Below are positions 11,706 to 21,602 of a DNA stretch of 64,000 bases, in pieces. The stretch comes from Nissolia schottii (Eukaryota; Streptophyta; Magnoliopsida; Fabales; Fabaceae), in assembly GCA_003254905.1 (NCBI GenBank), contig QANU01031401.1, positions 73,679 to 137,678 on the forward strand. The letters are read 5' to 3'. The translations under genes and the position numbers were made by a program. Each line of letters starts with the position of its first letter. Position 1 is the stretch's first letter. Under the pieces are notes generated by a model. That model saw only the letters and a list, made by a program, of their open reading frames with translations. It made no database searches and had not been told where the DNA came from.

Positions 11706-12243
11706 GAAAGTGGCAGCCCACACGCGCCGCCCCACCCCACCGCACCGGTGTCTTTCCCCGCCGTGCCACCATGCTGGTCTCTTCACTCCTGTGTCCTCGC
11801 CGCCGTGCCACCCTGCTTCTCTCCAGATCTCCGCGTCACCTTCATTCATTCAACCGTAGCCTTTTTTCTCTCCCTCGCAAGAATCTTCAAGAATTTCATT
11901 ATTTTTTTCCTCTCTGTTTTGTTTTGTTTGCTGATTGAATCTCTGATTTCTTGGCCTAACGGATTTGGAATTGCGAAGTTTTGGAATTGATGCGAGATTT
12001 TAGCTTGTCCCCTGTGTTTCAATCTCAAGGTATTTTTCAATCTCGAGGGCGAGGGCACAACGGCGAGGGCGCGGGAGTGGGGCTCGAGGGTGAGGGCATA
12101 GCGGCACCACGGGGTGGGGTGGGGTGGGGTGGGTGGGGGCTCGACAAAGATGAGATCGGTGGGTGGGTGGTCAAAGGGTTGTGTGGTGCGGTTTCGCAGG
12201 TTGTGCTTTATGTCTGTGAGTGGTGCTAAAGGTGGATGGTGGT
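11706..12243. other. Interior of the Mutator-like element, GC- and G-rich
   Basis: Contains CG-rich sequence and a GGGGTGGGGT simple repeat at about 12112-12145. Short ORFs occur but have no protein character. The GTGGTGG-type sequence resumes after the solo LTR at 15204, which shows where the interior was split. Confidence 0.5.
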
Positions 12244-13020
12244 TGAAACACCCTAGCTAACTGTTTACCCGTACGTAGTAACCAATGCTCACTAGGTTAT
12301 TTTCAACTTGGTCGGAATACCTTAGTCCATAGTTATCTTTCGAAAATAGTTACTTAAGAAAATAGGGACCAATTTTAAACATTTCATTTGCATTGAATAA
12401 ATATTAAAATAGAGCCATGCGTTGGAAGGAACAAATATAACAAAGCGTATACCAGTATAGTAACAACACATCTAATATACATTTATGTGGTTCATCATAA
12501 CAGTCACATAGTTATATCTACAATACATAGGATACAAGTAACATGTACATAAACTAAAATATCATAACATGGATCAAAACTACATAACATCAAAATACAA
12601 GGGCTACTGGAATGCTACTCAGTATGCCCTTGGCAAAATCTGAACATCTATCTATCTCTAGGCTCATATCCTGTCATAGCCACTCATGGCTAAGCTGGCG
12701 GCTCGTTTGCATCCTCAAAGTAGGAATCATCTTCGGTACCTGGAGTCATAAAGCAGTGGGAATGAGAACGGTAGGTTCTCAGTGGAAATAACTTTAGTTC
12801 CTGAGTCTCGTCTCATATTAGGTCGGACTTCAGGCCGCTTAGAAATTTCTAAGTGTGCATACATACTAACATCCTACTGATTATTATCTGGCCTAAGTTC
12901 TGAACGGCTTTATCTACGTTACTAGGTGATAGGGGAACTACTCTTGCTTACTACATTCTCGTGCTGATTAACATTTCGTGTACATACATAACCATCTCGA
13001 GCGTTCTCTTGACGGTAATT

Positions 13021-13215
13021 ACATAACAGCAGAATCATCCATTACATCTACTCACACATAACAGAATGCAGAATCGTACAGTACCCATACTCATGCATAA
13101 CAGAATCATCAGGCTGAACATAACAGAATCATCAGAATGAACACGCTTGATATACATGCCTAACAAAATGAACATATGCATAACAGAATAAACCTGCATA
13201 ACAGAATAAACCTGC
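13021..13215. repeat. Short tandem repeat in LTR (CATAACAGAATCATC type)
   Basis: About seven irregular copies of a 15-27 bp unit containing CATAACAGAAT. Other LTR copies of the family carry different tandem repeats in the corresponding place. Confidence 0.7.
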
Positions 13216-13884
13216 TTTTGGAATATATGTTATTCCCACCATAGTAATGCCCTCTGTTGACATTAGTATGACGGAATAACCTCGCACCCTCAGTGTAGGC
13301 CCTGTTTGGACCTTCCTGCGGTGGGCTTCCACCTGCCGTGTGCCCCCTCGGCAGTGGGCGGATATTGTAGCCCCACCTTAGCTTGCCCCCTTTCGACAAT
13401 GCAAAGGTGTGGTAACCGCGCACCTCCAGGTATGCCATATCGACACCACCTGTGGCGGGCTTCCATCTTCAGTATGTCCGTCGGACCTACTGAAATGGGC
13501 TCGTTATTTGGCTCTCGTGATCACGGCCTCAGAATTTTCAGCATTTGGCATTTAGCCTTTTCAGCATTTTCAGCATTGTTCGGCAGTAATTCAGTATTTC
13601 TTGCTTTTCTGTACCTGCAGCATGTTAAGACTTGTTTCCTATGGTTCATTTCAGAGTCTTTACTTATCTCATAGTTACTTCTAATCCTTTAAACTTGGCT
13701 AATCATGAATGCATGGAATGCTACAGATTATATCACATTCTACATGTAATTCACATACGGCATATACTTCACATATTCACATACGGCATATACTGCATAC
13801 ATTTCAGTTGTCAATCATAGTTATAGCATTGAGTATCAGATTATGTGCCTCAAGAGGGATTCCATAAGATATTCTGGTCTCAGG

Positions 13885-14190
13885 CCGCTTAGCGAAACTA
13901 CTGCCCGCTCAGCGGTCTGAGCTCCTTGCGCTCAGCTCTTAAAATATGGTCGTTCAGCGGTAGGAAGCTTATCGCTCAGCGGTAAGAGTCCCATCGCTCA
14001 GCAGTCTGACAACTTTTTAAAATATCTCCAATGACTTTATCCTTTAAGAAAAATATATTCCCATCCTTATCCTCATCCACGTGGACTGCAGACCGCTTAG
14101 CGGTAACCGCCTTCCGCTCAGCGCTTTGTAGTTCACGTTTGAAAATTCTTGATGCATTCCGCTCAGCGGCGCCAGAGGCGGCTCAGCGGT
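13885..14190. repeat. Paired CCGCTCAGCGG palindromes in LTR
   Basis: About ten copies of CGCTCAGCG or close variants, many spaced about 20-30 bp apart as pairs. CCGCTCAGCGG is an odd-length palindrome around one central base. Confidence 0.75.
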
Positions 14191-15518
14191 CACTTGGCGA
14201 AACTGAAAACCGAATGCATCATTTTCTCCCATTTCTTCCCCCTTTCTTCCATGGAACTTGCTTGAGTTTTACACATATTTCACACATAATAATCCTATCT
14301 AATCCAGGTCACAAGACCCTTCAGAATCATCTTCCTAAGCCCTAGCATCATTTCTAACATATATAATCACATAATCAAAGAATCATCACACATACACATA
14401 ATCACATAAACACTCATCCACCATCAAGAGGTGAGGAACTAGAGTTACCCACTTCCTAAAGAGCTTGTTGATGATGTAGGAGGGATGAAATTAAGCCTTG
14501 CTTGCTTAAGTTCTTGCTAGGAAACAAAACCCTTGAAATAGCTATGGAACTTAGGTTATGGAAGCTTGGTGTGTTTCCTCCAAGTGAAGAGAACTCACAA
14601 CCTTGCTACTTGCTTGTCTTCTTGATGAGTTTAAGAGTGAATTAAGGTGATGAAAGGCAAAGGATGATGGTGGTGGATGAGCTTTGGTGGAGCTTTGGAT
14701 GGCTTATGGCATAGAAGATGATGAGTTTAGTCTTTGAGTGTGTTTTGTGTGTGTGTGGCTTCGGGACATGAGGGCTGGCCGTGGGGGAAATATTTGTCCC
14801 TTGGTCATCTATGCTTTATTTTACTCTGTGTGGTTTCGGTCGTGTTCGCTCATTAACTATTTATGTACGGAAGTCCTAAAAATATTTCGGACATACCGTT
14901 GTGACCTATTAATTTTTCTTGTTAATATTTAAATCTTTGTTGAGATATTCTCGAATTTATTTTTATATTAATGTATTTTACAGACTCCTGTGAGTCGTGA
15001 TTAAATTCTAATAATACCCTAATATCGATCCGAACGTCACTGGACGCCTCGAGATTGCAAACTTATTATTTTTAACTAATATTACAGGAATTAAAATTAA
15101 TACTTGAATTTTATTTCATTTTTATTTCATCTTTTCCTTATTAATATATTCTTAATTATTTATTAGGCGAAATCTCAGCGAAGGAAAAGGTTGGGCTGTT
15201 ACAGTGGTGGTGGTACGCAGTGGGTCAAGGGTGGTGGTGGTGGTGGTACGCACAGGTAAAAGAGGCTGGGGGGCTGTTTTTGAATTTTTTTAAAATTTTT
15301 TTTAATTAAAAACGGGTCGGGTCATGGGTTGAGATTTTGGGGGGTTATGCCACATGGCATGCCGGGTCAGCGCCTCGTCAACACAATCAACTCACATCCA
15401 ACTCTAGGGACTAAAACCAAATTTTTAAATTTTGCAGGGACTAAAACTTTTATATAGAGACTAAAACCAAACTTTCAAATTTTACAGAGACCAAAAACAT
15501 AATTAACCTTTTATTTAA

Positions 15519-16043
15519 AGTACAATGGTAACTTAATCATAGTTAAATTATAAAGTGTGAGATTTTTAATGGATCAGAGTAAATGTTTATCTTTATTTTA
15601 AAAGTATGCAAGAATTTTTTTAATTAAATATAATTTAATATTATATTAATTTAAAAATTATTAAATAAATTATAAAATATTTATATTAAAATTTTAATTT
15701 ATGCTTGATCGCGTAATTCTTTTTAATTTTTAATATCAACAATTAAATTCTTCATACCTTTTTAAGTTCAGTTTGCATTTTTTTTTTATTTGATTGAGTA
15801 GGTATGACGCCAGCTGGGTGCCCCAAAGAATGCAGCATATTGCAATTCGCAATTAAAAAATATTGCTCTATGAAGTACGTTGCTTCGCCGCAATATAAAT
15901 CTATAATATAATATATAATACTTAACATACACACGGTTTAATCATGCACCAGGAGAGGCAGCTAAATAACAAAACTAAGCTAAAAATGGTGGTGGAATTT
16001 ATAGAAGGAATAAGGAAAAAAAAAAAAAAAAAAGTTGGCCTGA
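15519..16043. other. AT-rich spacer downstream of NIMIN-b
   Basis: Very AT-rich, with no gene. It holds the 3' flank of NIMIN-b on the minus strand and a poly-A run at about 16016-16033. Confidence 0.4.
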
Positions 16044-16415
16044 CTAGAGAGCCAGTTTGAGATCGAGATCTTGGTCCTGGTGTTGTTGCTCCTTCTTCCC
16101 TCTTTCTGGGTCGGTGACGGTATCACACAAAATCGGATCGGGAAACTCCAAAGGGGGTTTCCTGAATTGAATATCGGTAGTGAAATCCTGCCATTCAAAA
16201 GAAGCTTCTGCCTCGGGTTTCCTCGTGGTGGCGTCATTGGCCTTCATCCTCTTCACGCGGCTCTCATGCTTCTCGAACTCCTGCAATGCCCTTCGTCGTC
16301 GATCTCGGGCGTCTCGGAAGCTCTGCAGCAGCGAGTAAAACTTCTCCATCTTCATCTCATCTTCCAAGTTATCATCATCGTGGCCATATTTTATCCCTCT
16401 CTTCTTATTTTCCAT
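16044..16415 (-). CDS. NIMIN: NIMIN-type NPR1-interacting protein (NIMIN-b), 123 aa
   Basis: Second NIMIN family gene, intronless and on the same strand as NIMIN-a. Seen: an acidic N-terminus (DDDNLEDE, about 13-20); the family core MEKFYSLLQSFRDARDRR at about 23-40; the second block FEWQDFTT at about 73-80; and a C-terminal EAR motif DLDLKLAL (116-123). It looks closest to NIMIN2-type proteins, which bind the C-terminal part of NPR1 and are induced early by salicylate. That subtype call is from memory of the family and is moderate. The ATG at 16415 gives normal length. A TATA box and two perfect TGACGTCA boxes lie upstream. It probably arose with NIMIN-a by local duplication; the Mutator-like element now lies between them. 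Confidence 0.9.
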   Translation of the reverse strand: MENKKRGIKYGHDDDNLEDEMKMEKFYSLLQSFRDARDRRRRALQEFEKHESRVKRMKANDATTRKPEAEASFEWQDFTTDIQFRKPPLEFPDPILCDTVTDPERGKKEQQHQDQDLDLKLAL

Positions 16416-16562
16416 CCAATTGAAACAGAAGAAGAAGAAAAAAAAGGGAAAAAAAAAACTGTGTGTGGGTCTTGTTGGTTCAGCTGCGGAATCAACTTTT
16501 GTGGAGTGACAAGTTGGCTGGTGTTGCTTGTGATGTTGGAATCGTGTCTTCGAATTGTGCCT

Positions 16563-16570
16563 TTTATAAA
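16563..16570 (-). promoter_or_regulatory. TATA box of NIMIN-b
   Basis: Minus-strand TTTATAAAAG about 147 bp upstream of the start codon, a normal plant TATA position given a leader of about 115 nt. Identified by sequence only. Confidence 0.6.
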
Positions 16571-16642
16571 GTAAAAACGGATGAGTAAAGAGGCGTACAG
16601 CGAAGAGTTTCTAATATCAACGGCGGAATCAAAGCAATGCGA

Positions 16643-16664
16643 TGACGTCACACCATTGACGTCA
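16643..16664 (-). promoter_or_regulatory. Double TGACGTCA (as-1-like) element of NIMIN-b
   Basis: Two perfect palindromic TGACGTCA boxes (16643-16650 and 16657-16664) lie 14 bp apart centre to centre, about 75-100 bp upstream of the TATA box. This matches the known as-1 layout of two TGACG sites bound by TGA bZIP factors, which act with NPR1. It would place this NPR1 antagonist under TGA/NPR1 control, a feedback loop. The sites are seen; their function here is inferred. Confidence 0.75.
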
Positions 16665-16680
16665 CTGCGTTTAGACTTGT

Positions 16681-17441
16681 GCTTGCGCTGCTTGCAGAAG
16701 ACATCGGTGGTGGTCCCTTAGACTAGTCATAATGTGGACTATTTCGTCACATGATACATACTTCTATGTCAGTATTCAATCTGAGATGTCAGCTTATTCA
16801 ATGTGTAAAACGACCCCACAATTTTTTTTCTTCAACTTATTAGGTCATTTTTATTTTTAATTATATTTAATTTTGAAACAATTTATTGGATAAAAAAAAG
16901 TACCATCATGTTATTATTACTATTCTCACCGTTAGTTGGTAATTATCTATTCAATTTCTTAACTTTTTTTTGCTAACTCTTATTCACCTCTCTTTTTTTT
17001 ATCATTTATTCTGATTACACTTGTCACCGCAGAACTCTTTCCTTTTTCTTATCTTCATAGCATTTGTTTTGTTTGCAAGCATTTTCTTTTCATTTCACAC
17101 TCTTAAAGAAATCACTCTATTCTCTTCTCTTTCTTTCTTGCTGCTATTCACGTTTAATAATCACAATTAATTCAATTGTCGGTCAAGGCTAACTAGTTAT
17201 TGTATAAAATCTCATCAGGACACCAGTCATATTAGAATCTAATTCAATAGTAGATGAGATATGAGTTGGTACGGTGTACATAAACAACGAGTACACAACA
17301 CAACTCATATTCATTATCATTTAACTTCCTCTCAACTTAGATTTTTTACAAATCCAAAAGAGTATGAGTTTTGCTAGCAAGCACGGGCCTATCCAAAAAG
17401 TTAAGGTTGTGAGAGCAAAACTACATAAGTATAGTAAGAAA
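16681..17441. other. AT-rich spacer
   Basis: Pyrimidine- and AT-rich non-coding DNA. No gene or repeat ends recognised up to the hAT-type element. Confidence 0.4.
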
Positions 17442-18157
17442 CATAGTTATCAAAATCGCTTTTTAACTCGTAAAATCGTACGATTTTACGAGTTTAGGTA
17501 GTAAAATCAAGCTAAATTGCATGTAAACTCGTTTCTGGATAAAATCGGGTAAACTCGGGTAAAATCGGGTAAACTCGTATAAAATCGAATAAAATCGCGA
17601 GTTTACCATAAAGGCAGGGTTTTTTTTTGTAGGGACAAAACAAGTTTGATATTGTTTTGTATATCTATGAGTTTTTAGATTTAGGTCATTTAAGTATTTT
17701 AGAGTTATCATTTACAGTTGCGCCTACAATCGTGCTCTATCGTGCTCCGTCGTTGCTTGTGCTCCGTCGCTAATCCATCGTATGTATTTCATCCTTTGCT
17801 GAGGGATCTTTCCCACCAGGGTGCGTGACCTCTGCATTGCTATTTGTGCTTTAGTGTTCTAGATTGAAGACATCATTGTGACAAACTCGCTTCTTGTGAT
17901 GTTCAGTAGTCAATACTATGTATTATGTTATATGTATTATGCATGAATTGAACTTAGAACTCATATATTTCATCTTTATTTGTGCTTTGTTATGGAGGTA
18001 AATGTATTTATGAATTTCAAGTTTTATTAAATATATTTTTGTAGCATAATAATTTTTTAAAATATTTTTTTAATAATAGGTAAACTCGTACGAGTTTACG
18101 ATCCGAGTTTACGGAAGCTCCACGAGTTTACTTAAACTCTCGAGTTTGATAACCATG
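17442..18157. mobile_element. Non-autonomous hAT-type element with 8-bp target duplication
   Basis: The ends read CATAGTTATCAAA on the left and, on the opposite strand, CATGGTTATCAAA on the right. The same 8 bases GTAAGAAA flank both (17434-17441 and 18158-18165). An 8-bp duplication with short inverted ends is the mark of hAT transposons. At 716 bp with no transposase, it depends on another element. Both subterminal regions are packed with AAACTCG / CGAGTTT words in both directions, including palindromic ACTCGTACGAGT, likely transposase-binding repeats by analogy with Ac/Ds. Confidence 0.85.
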
Positions 18158-18165
18158 GTAAGAAA

Positions 18166-18732
18166 TATATTATAATTACATTTACGTACGAGCAATTCGG
18201 ACTATCCGAGATGCAACTCGTAATCTGGCCTTAGGATGAATTTGAGAGCTATCCAAGTGGAGCACAGTGGCAATAGAAGCGAAGTCCTTGGTCTAACGAA
18301 GGTGGTGCCTACAAAAATCACTCTAACACCCAAGTCAGTGTATATATATATATATATATANGAGATAGAACGTACTAGAGAATGAATGAGTTTCATCCTT
18401 ATATACTCTAAGTGGGTGACTCTTATTCTGCTTGTTGAGATACCTCGTAACCATGACTGAGATTATTATGAGGGTATTAATCATGCCTTTGTGTGAGTTA
18501 ATACATTCATGATGCCTCATGGAGGCAGACACAATTACTTTCTTTCTTAAGCACCCATCGATTATGAAATTGGCTTCCTGATAGTATTTAGGCAAGGATT
18601 TAAGGCCCAATATGAAGTTTTGAGATCCTTTTGTGATAAATGGGCTTGTGAGAATCTCAACCCATATATGTAGGATCTCATATCTAGGTTTGGACAATAA
18701 CATAATTTCCTAAGCCGATATGTGAAGTAGGT
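18166..18732. repeat. Dispersed repeat fragment with TA microsatellite
   Basis: Non-coding. The stretch at about 18298-18342 (GGTGGTGCCTACAAAAATC, then CACTCTAACACCCAAGTCAG) resembles 46003-46045, so it belongs to a dispersed repeat of unknown family. A TA run at about 18341-18360 is followed by a single N. Confidence 0.4.
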
Positions 18733-20240
18733 TGTTAAATGCCCAAAATACGCAATTTTCATCATTTAAAAAGGCATTTATTTGCTTAGGTTTTAAAGAA
18801 TTATATAATGAATTCCCCATATTTTATAGGTTTTTAATATATTTTGAAGATGGATGCAAGCAGAAATAACAAAGAATAATCCCATAGAAGAATGGAGAAA
18901 AAGGCAAAAGCGGAAAAGAAACTAGAAGATGAAATCAGCAAAGGACCGCTCAGCGCAGGATCACAATCGCTTAGCGCACAAAAGCAGACTCACTCAGCGG
19001 TTAAGAGTTTATCGCCCAGCGCCCAAGAGGATAACCGCTCAGCGGTACAACTTATATCGCTTAGCGAAGAAACGTTGACAACCACTTGCGCGCGGCGCAT
19101 TTATTGCGCCAGCTGGAGCCAGCCTGGCGCCGCCCTGCAAAAGCTGCCGGAGCATTTATTACTCCGCGTAAAGGGATAAGCCGCTCAGCGATACAAGCAC
19201 CACTGCTCAGCGATAAAGCTCAAATAGCTCAGCGGAGCCATCAAAATCGTTGAGTGAAGGACCCAAATTTTGCCTATAAATAGAGGAGGCCGAGCCATTT
19301 CGAAACCATCCGTCCAACATCCCTTCCTCCACTCCAAATTCCATTCTTTTACATTTCCCTTTGTAATCTTTAGTTTAGTTTAGGTTAGGAACAAAGACGA
19401 GGCTTGTGAATGAGCCGAGAGAATCGAGGAAGCTCGGCGAAGCCGTGGCCATGATAGCGTGAGTACGTGTCATGGTAAGTGTCCAAACCTTGCCTCTGAG
19501 ATACTCTTGTAAGATGGATTCCTAATCCTCTTTTTGTTGGGATTTTGGTCATTATTGTAGTTTGCCTGTATCTATGTAACTATTGCATATGAATCTATTT
19601 CTTTCTTATGATTTGCTTGAATCCTTTTATGCCTAATGCTAGTCTTTGTTTAGTGTTTTGATCTTGACTTGAGACTTAGTTGTATGAACGAGAGTTATAG
19701 TAATTAAGTTGTAAACCAAGTTAAGATTAATCCGCTATGCTAAGCTAGATTTAAGACTTGAACGTTGTGAACGAATAGTTACAACCATTAGAGTCGGATC
19801 TAAATCATTCATCTAACCTTGTCGCCGTAATGGGACTAGAAGTTAGCCGCTTTAACATTTGGAATAATTATGGCGTACTTTGTTAAGCTCATATACGAAA
19901 GTGACAGTTTAACAAGGGAAACCTGTAATCTTTTCATATGTGAAAGCAATGAAAAAGATAAGATCTGGTGGTGGGCAATCAATGAAATGATAGTTCTGTG
20001 TAATAAGTAACTGGATGCATGAAACTATGATGTGATTGAAATTCCCAACAAGCTCCGGAACTACCTCTGATTTGTTTCCTATTTACTTTTAATGTTGTTT
20101 ATTTACTTATTTAGTTTATTAAAACAAATTATCAAATCCTTCACTCGATTGTTTAATTGAATGAACTCAAGAATGGTAATTTTGCAACTCTCTGTGGTTC
20201 GACTATACCCGACTATACTGCAATTGGATCCCTTGTGGAT
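18733..20240 (+). mobile_element. LTR-like block, TGTTAAATGCC type (fossil)
   Basis: Non-coding block that begins TGTTAAATGCCC and has a clear TATA box (TATAAATAG, 19275-19283), so its own direction is plus. U3-like DNA before the TATA holds many CGCTCAGCG palindromes. The sequence after it is shared with 11410-11705. The style resembles Tat/Athila LTRs, including a late part of the form CTCTGTGGTTCGACTATACC (about 20191-20210), but family and right end are uncertain. No partner LTR or target duplication was found. A short ORF at about 18892-19179 is only the repeat-rich U3 read through. Confidence 0.5.
18940..19260. repeat. Paired CGCTCAGCG palindromes upstream of an LTR TATA box
   Basis: About eleven copies of CGCTCAGCG, CGCTTAGCG or close variants, mostly as pairs about 20-25 bp apart. 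The same motif appears in the other, apparently unrelated, LTR family of this window. Confidence 0.75.
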
Positions 20241-20257
20241 CTGAAAGCCGTAAATTA

Positions 20258-20302
<45 letters not shown>

Positions 20303-20417
20303 ATTTGAGCAACGTAAAGTGCAAACAATAGGCTTCCATCAAACTTGGCATGGTTGGGAAACCAGACTATGTCAGGATTGAATGAAGTGCTATTTGGCTT
20401 TCATCACAGGTGTAACC
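20241..20417. repeat. (TA)n microsatellite and short spacer
   Basis: TA run at about 20261-20300 followed by unrecognised sequence up to the next LTR start. Confidence 0.8.
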
Positions 20418-21602
20418 TGTAACATCCCGCTTTTTCCTTAGTAAAGATTTTGCATAATAAATAACTATATGAGCCATTTAATTAGATTAGAAATTTAAAT
20501 CTCCAATTTTATTTCCCAAAAATGCCTGTTAAGGTAATAGTTCGTGATCTCACAAAATTTCGCGAGATCCAGATTAATTATCTTTCGTCGCCGGAATTTA
20601 ATCACGTATCGAAAGTATCCGTAAAACACACTTTGACGAAAATAAATTTACGAATACCTTAGATTAACTTAAATTCCTTATTATAAAAATTACTAGATGA
20701 AGATTAGATGTTTAGAAAAATTTTATGACACCCATACATGAAAAGTTAACGACCAAACATGATCAAACACGATCGAAAACACATAAAAATTAACACACAC
20801 ACACGCGCGACCATATTGCTAGAAGAATCACGGCCAGCACACAAGGCCACCTAGCAAGGTCAAAAATTCCAATTTAATCCTCTTCCAAAAAGCATGGTGA
20901 GTCATGCCATGAATCACCACTTAATTTCATTTCTTTTTCTTTTAAATTTTGGCCAAAAATGGGCCAAGAGTACACAGCCTTGTGCCTATAAATAGGCAGC
21001 TCATTTGGCTCAAAATATTCAGCCATAGCCTTCTTGAACACATCTATATCACGTACTCGTTTGCCATTTTCACGTAGCAGAGAAACCGACCGCACAAAGC
21101 ATTGCTCATCGCTTCAAAAACCTATCTACAAGTAGGTAATCTTAGCAAAATCACTACTTTAGTGATTGATTTGTGAATATTGTTATGTTTATGTTGTTGA
21201 TATTATTGTTGTTTGTTTGGAAAACTGCTAGTGTTTATTTGTGACTCTGTCAGGATTTAGGTATACCTAGGTTTAAAATAGAAAAATAGTAAGTTTGAGT
21301 AGGAACTATGGGCTGAGATTTTTATCATGAAAAACTAACATCATTTTTGGAATCTACACGAAAAATCTAGTGGGGTGTTAAGTTTTATGATTTTTGGAGC
21401 CCCCGATAAATTTCTCAAGCAAAATGAGCAAAACAACGTTTTCAGGCGAGCAAGGGTAAAACGGGAATTTCTTTAAAATGGACTGAAAATCTGGGTTTGT
21501 TTTCATGAAAAATGGCTTTAGAGCTATCAAAAACCTTAGGTTCAAGTCTTGAGCCCTTCGGGTTTTTGAGAACTAAAATTCTGAAGAAAAGCGGGCTTCA
21601 AA
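20418..21602 (+). mobile_element. LTR fragment, TGTAACA family, plus orientation (fossil)
   Basis: Starts TGTAACATCCCGC, the true 5' end of the LTR family, here in plus orientation. It carries the family's 5' modules and a TATA box (TATAAATAG, 20987-20995) about 570 bp in. It breaks off where the next retroelement begins at 21603. Useful as the copy that fixes which end of this LTR is 5'. Confidence 0.65.

Larger units (their letters stand above)
12244..15203 (-). mobile_element. Solo LTR, 2.96 kb, TSD GTGGT (fossil)
   Basis: A single LTR of the TGTAACA...TGTTACA family, starting TGAAACACCCTAGC and ending TGTTACA at 15203. The 5-bp word GTGGT is duplicated on both sides (12239-12243 and 15204-15208), so this is one insertion reduced to a solo LTR. 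No internal region remains. It carries a CATAACAGAATCATC-type tandem repeat (about 13021-13215) and paired CCGCTCAGCGG palindromes (about 13885-14190). It sits inside the Mutator-like element, so it is younger than that element. Confidence 0.85.
10321..15508. mobile_element. Mutator-like element with long terminal inverted repeats
   Basis: Two long inverted ends bound this ~5.2 kb block. The left end, about 10321-10539, starts GGGTTAATTATATTTTTGG. The right end, about 15275-15508, is its reverse complement and ends with AATTAACC. Each end repeats a TTTGGTTTTAGTCC / CCTGTAAAATTT module and then a GC-rich ACGTGG stretch. The same 10-bp word TTTTATTTAA lies just outside both ends (10311-10320 and 15509-15518), a target duplication of the length Mutator-like elements make. 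The interior has an N gap, a piece of another LTR (11410-11705), low-complexity G-rich DNA and a solo LTR (12244-15203). No transposase is visible, so it is probably non-autonomous, unless the coding part lies in the gap. It separates the two NIMIN genes. Confidence 0.75.

Noticed and set aside
16071-16574. 167-aa plus-strand ORF
   Set aside because: It is the antisense shadow of NIMIN-b; the minus-strand frame has the family motifs.
18892-19179. 95-aa ORF
   Set aside because: Read-through of the CGCTCAGCG repeat region upstream of an LTR TATA box.
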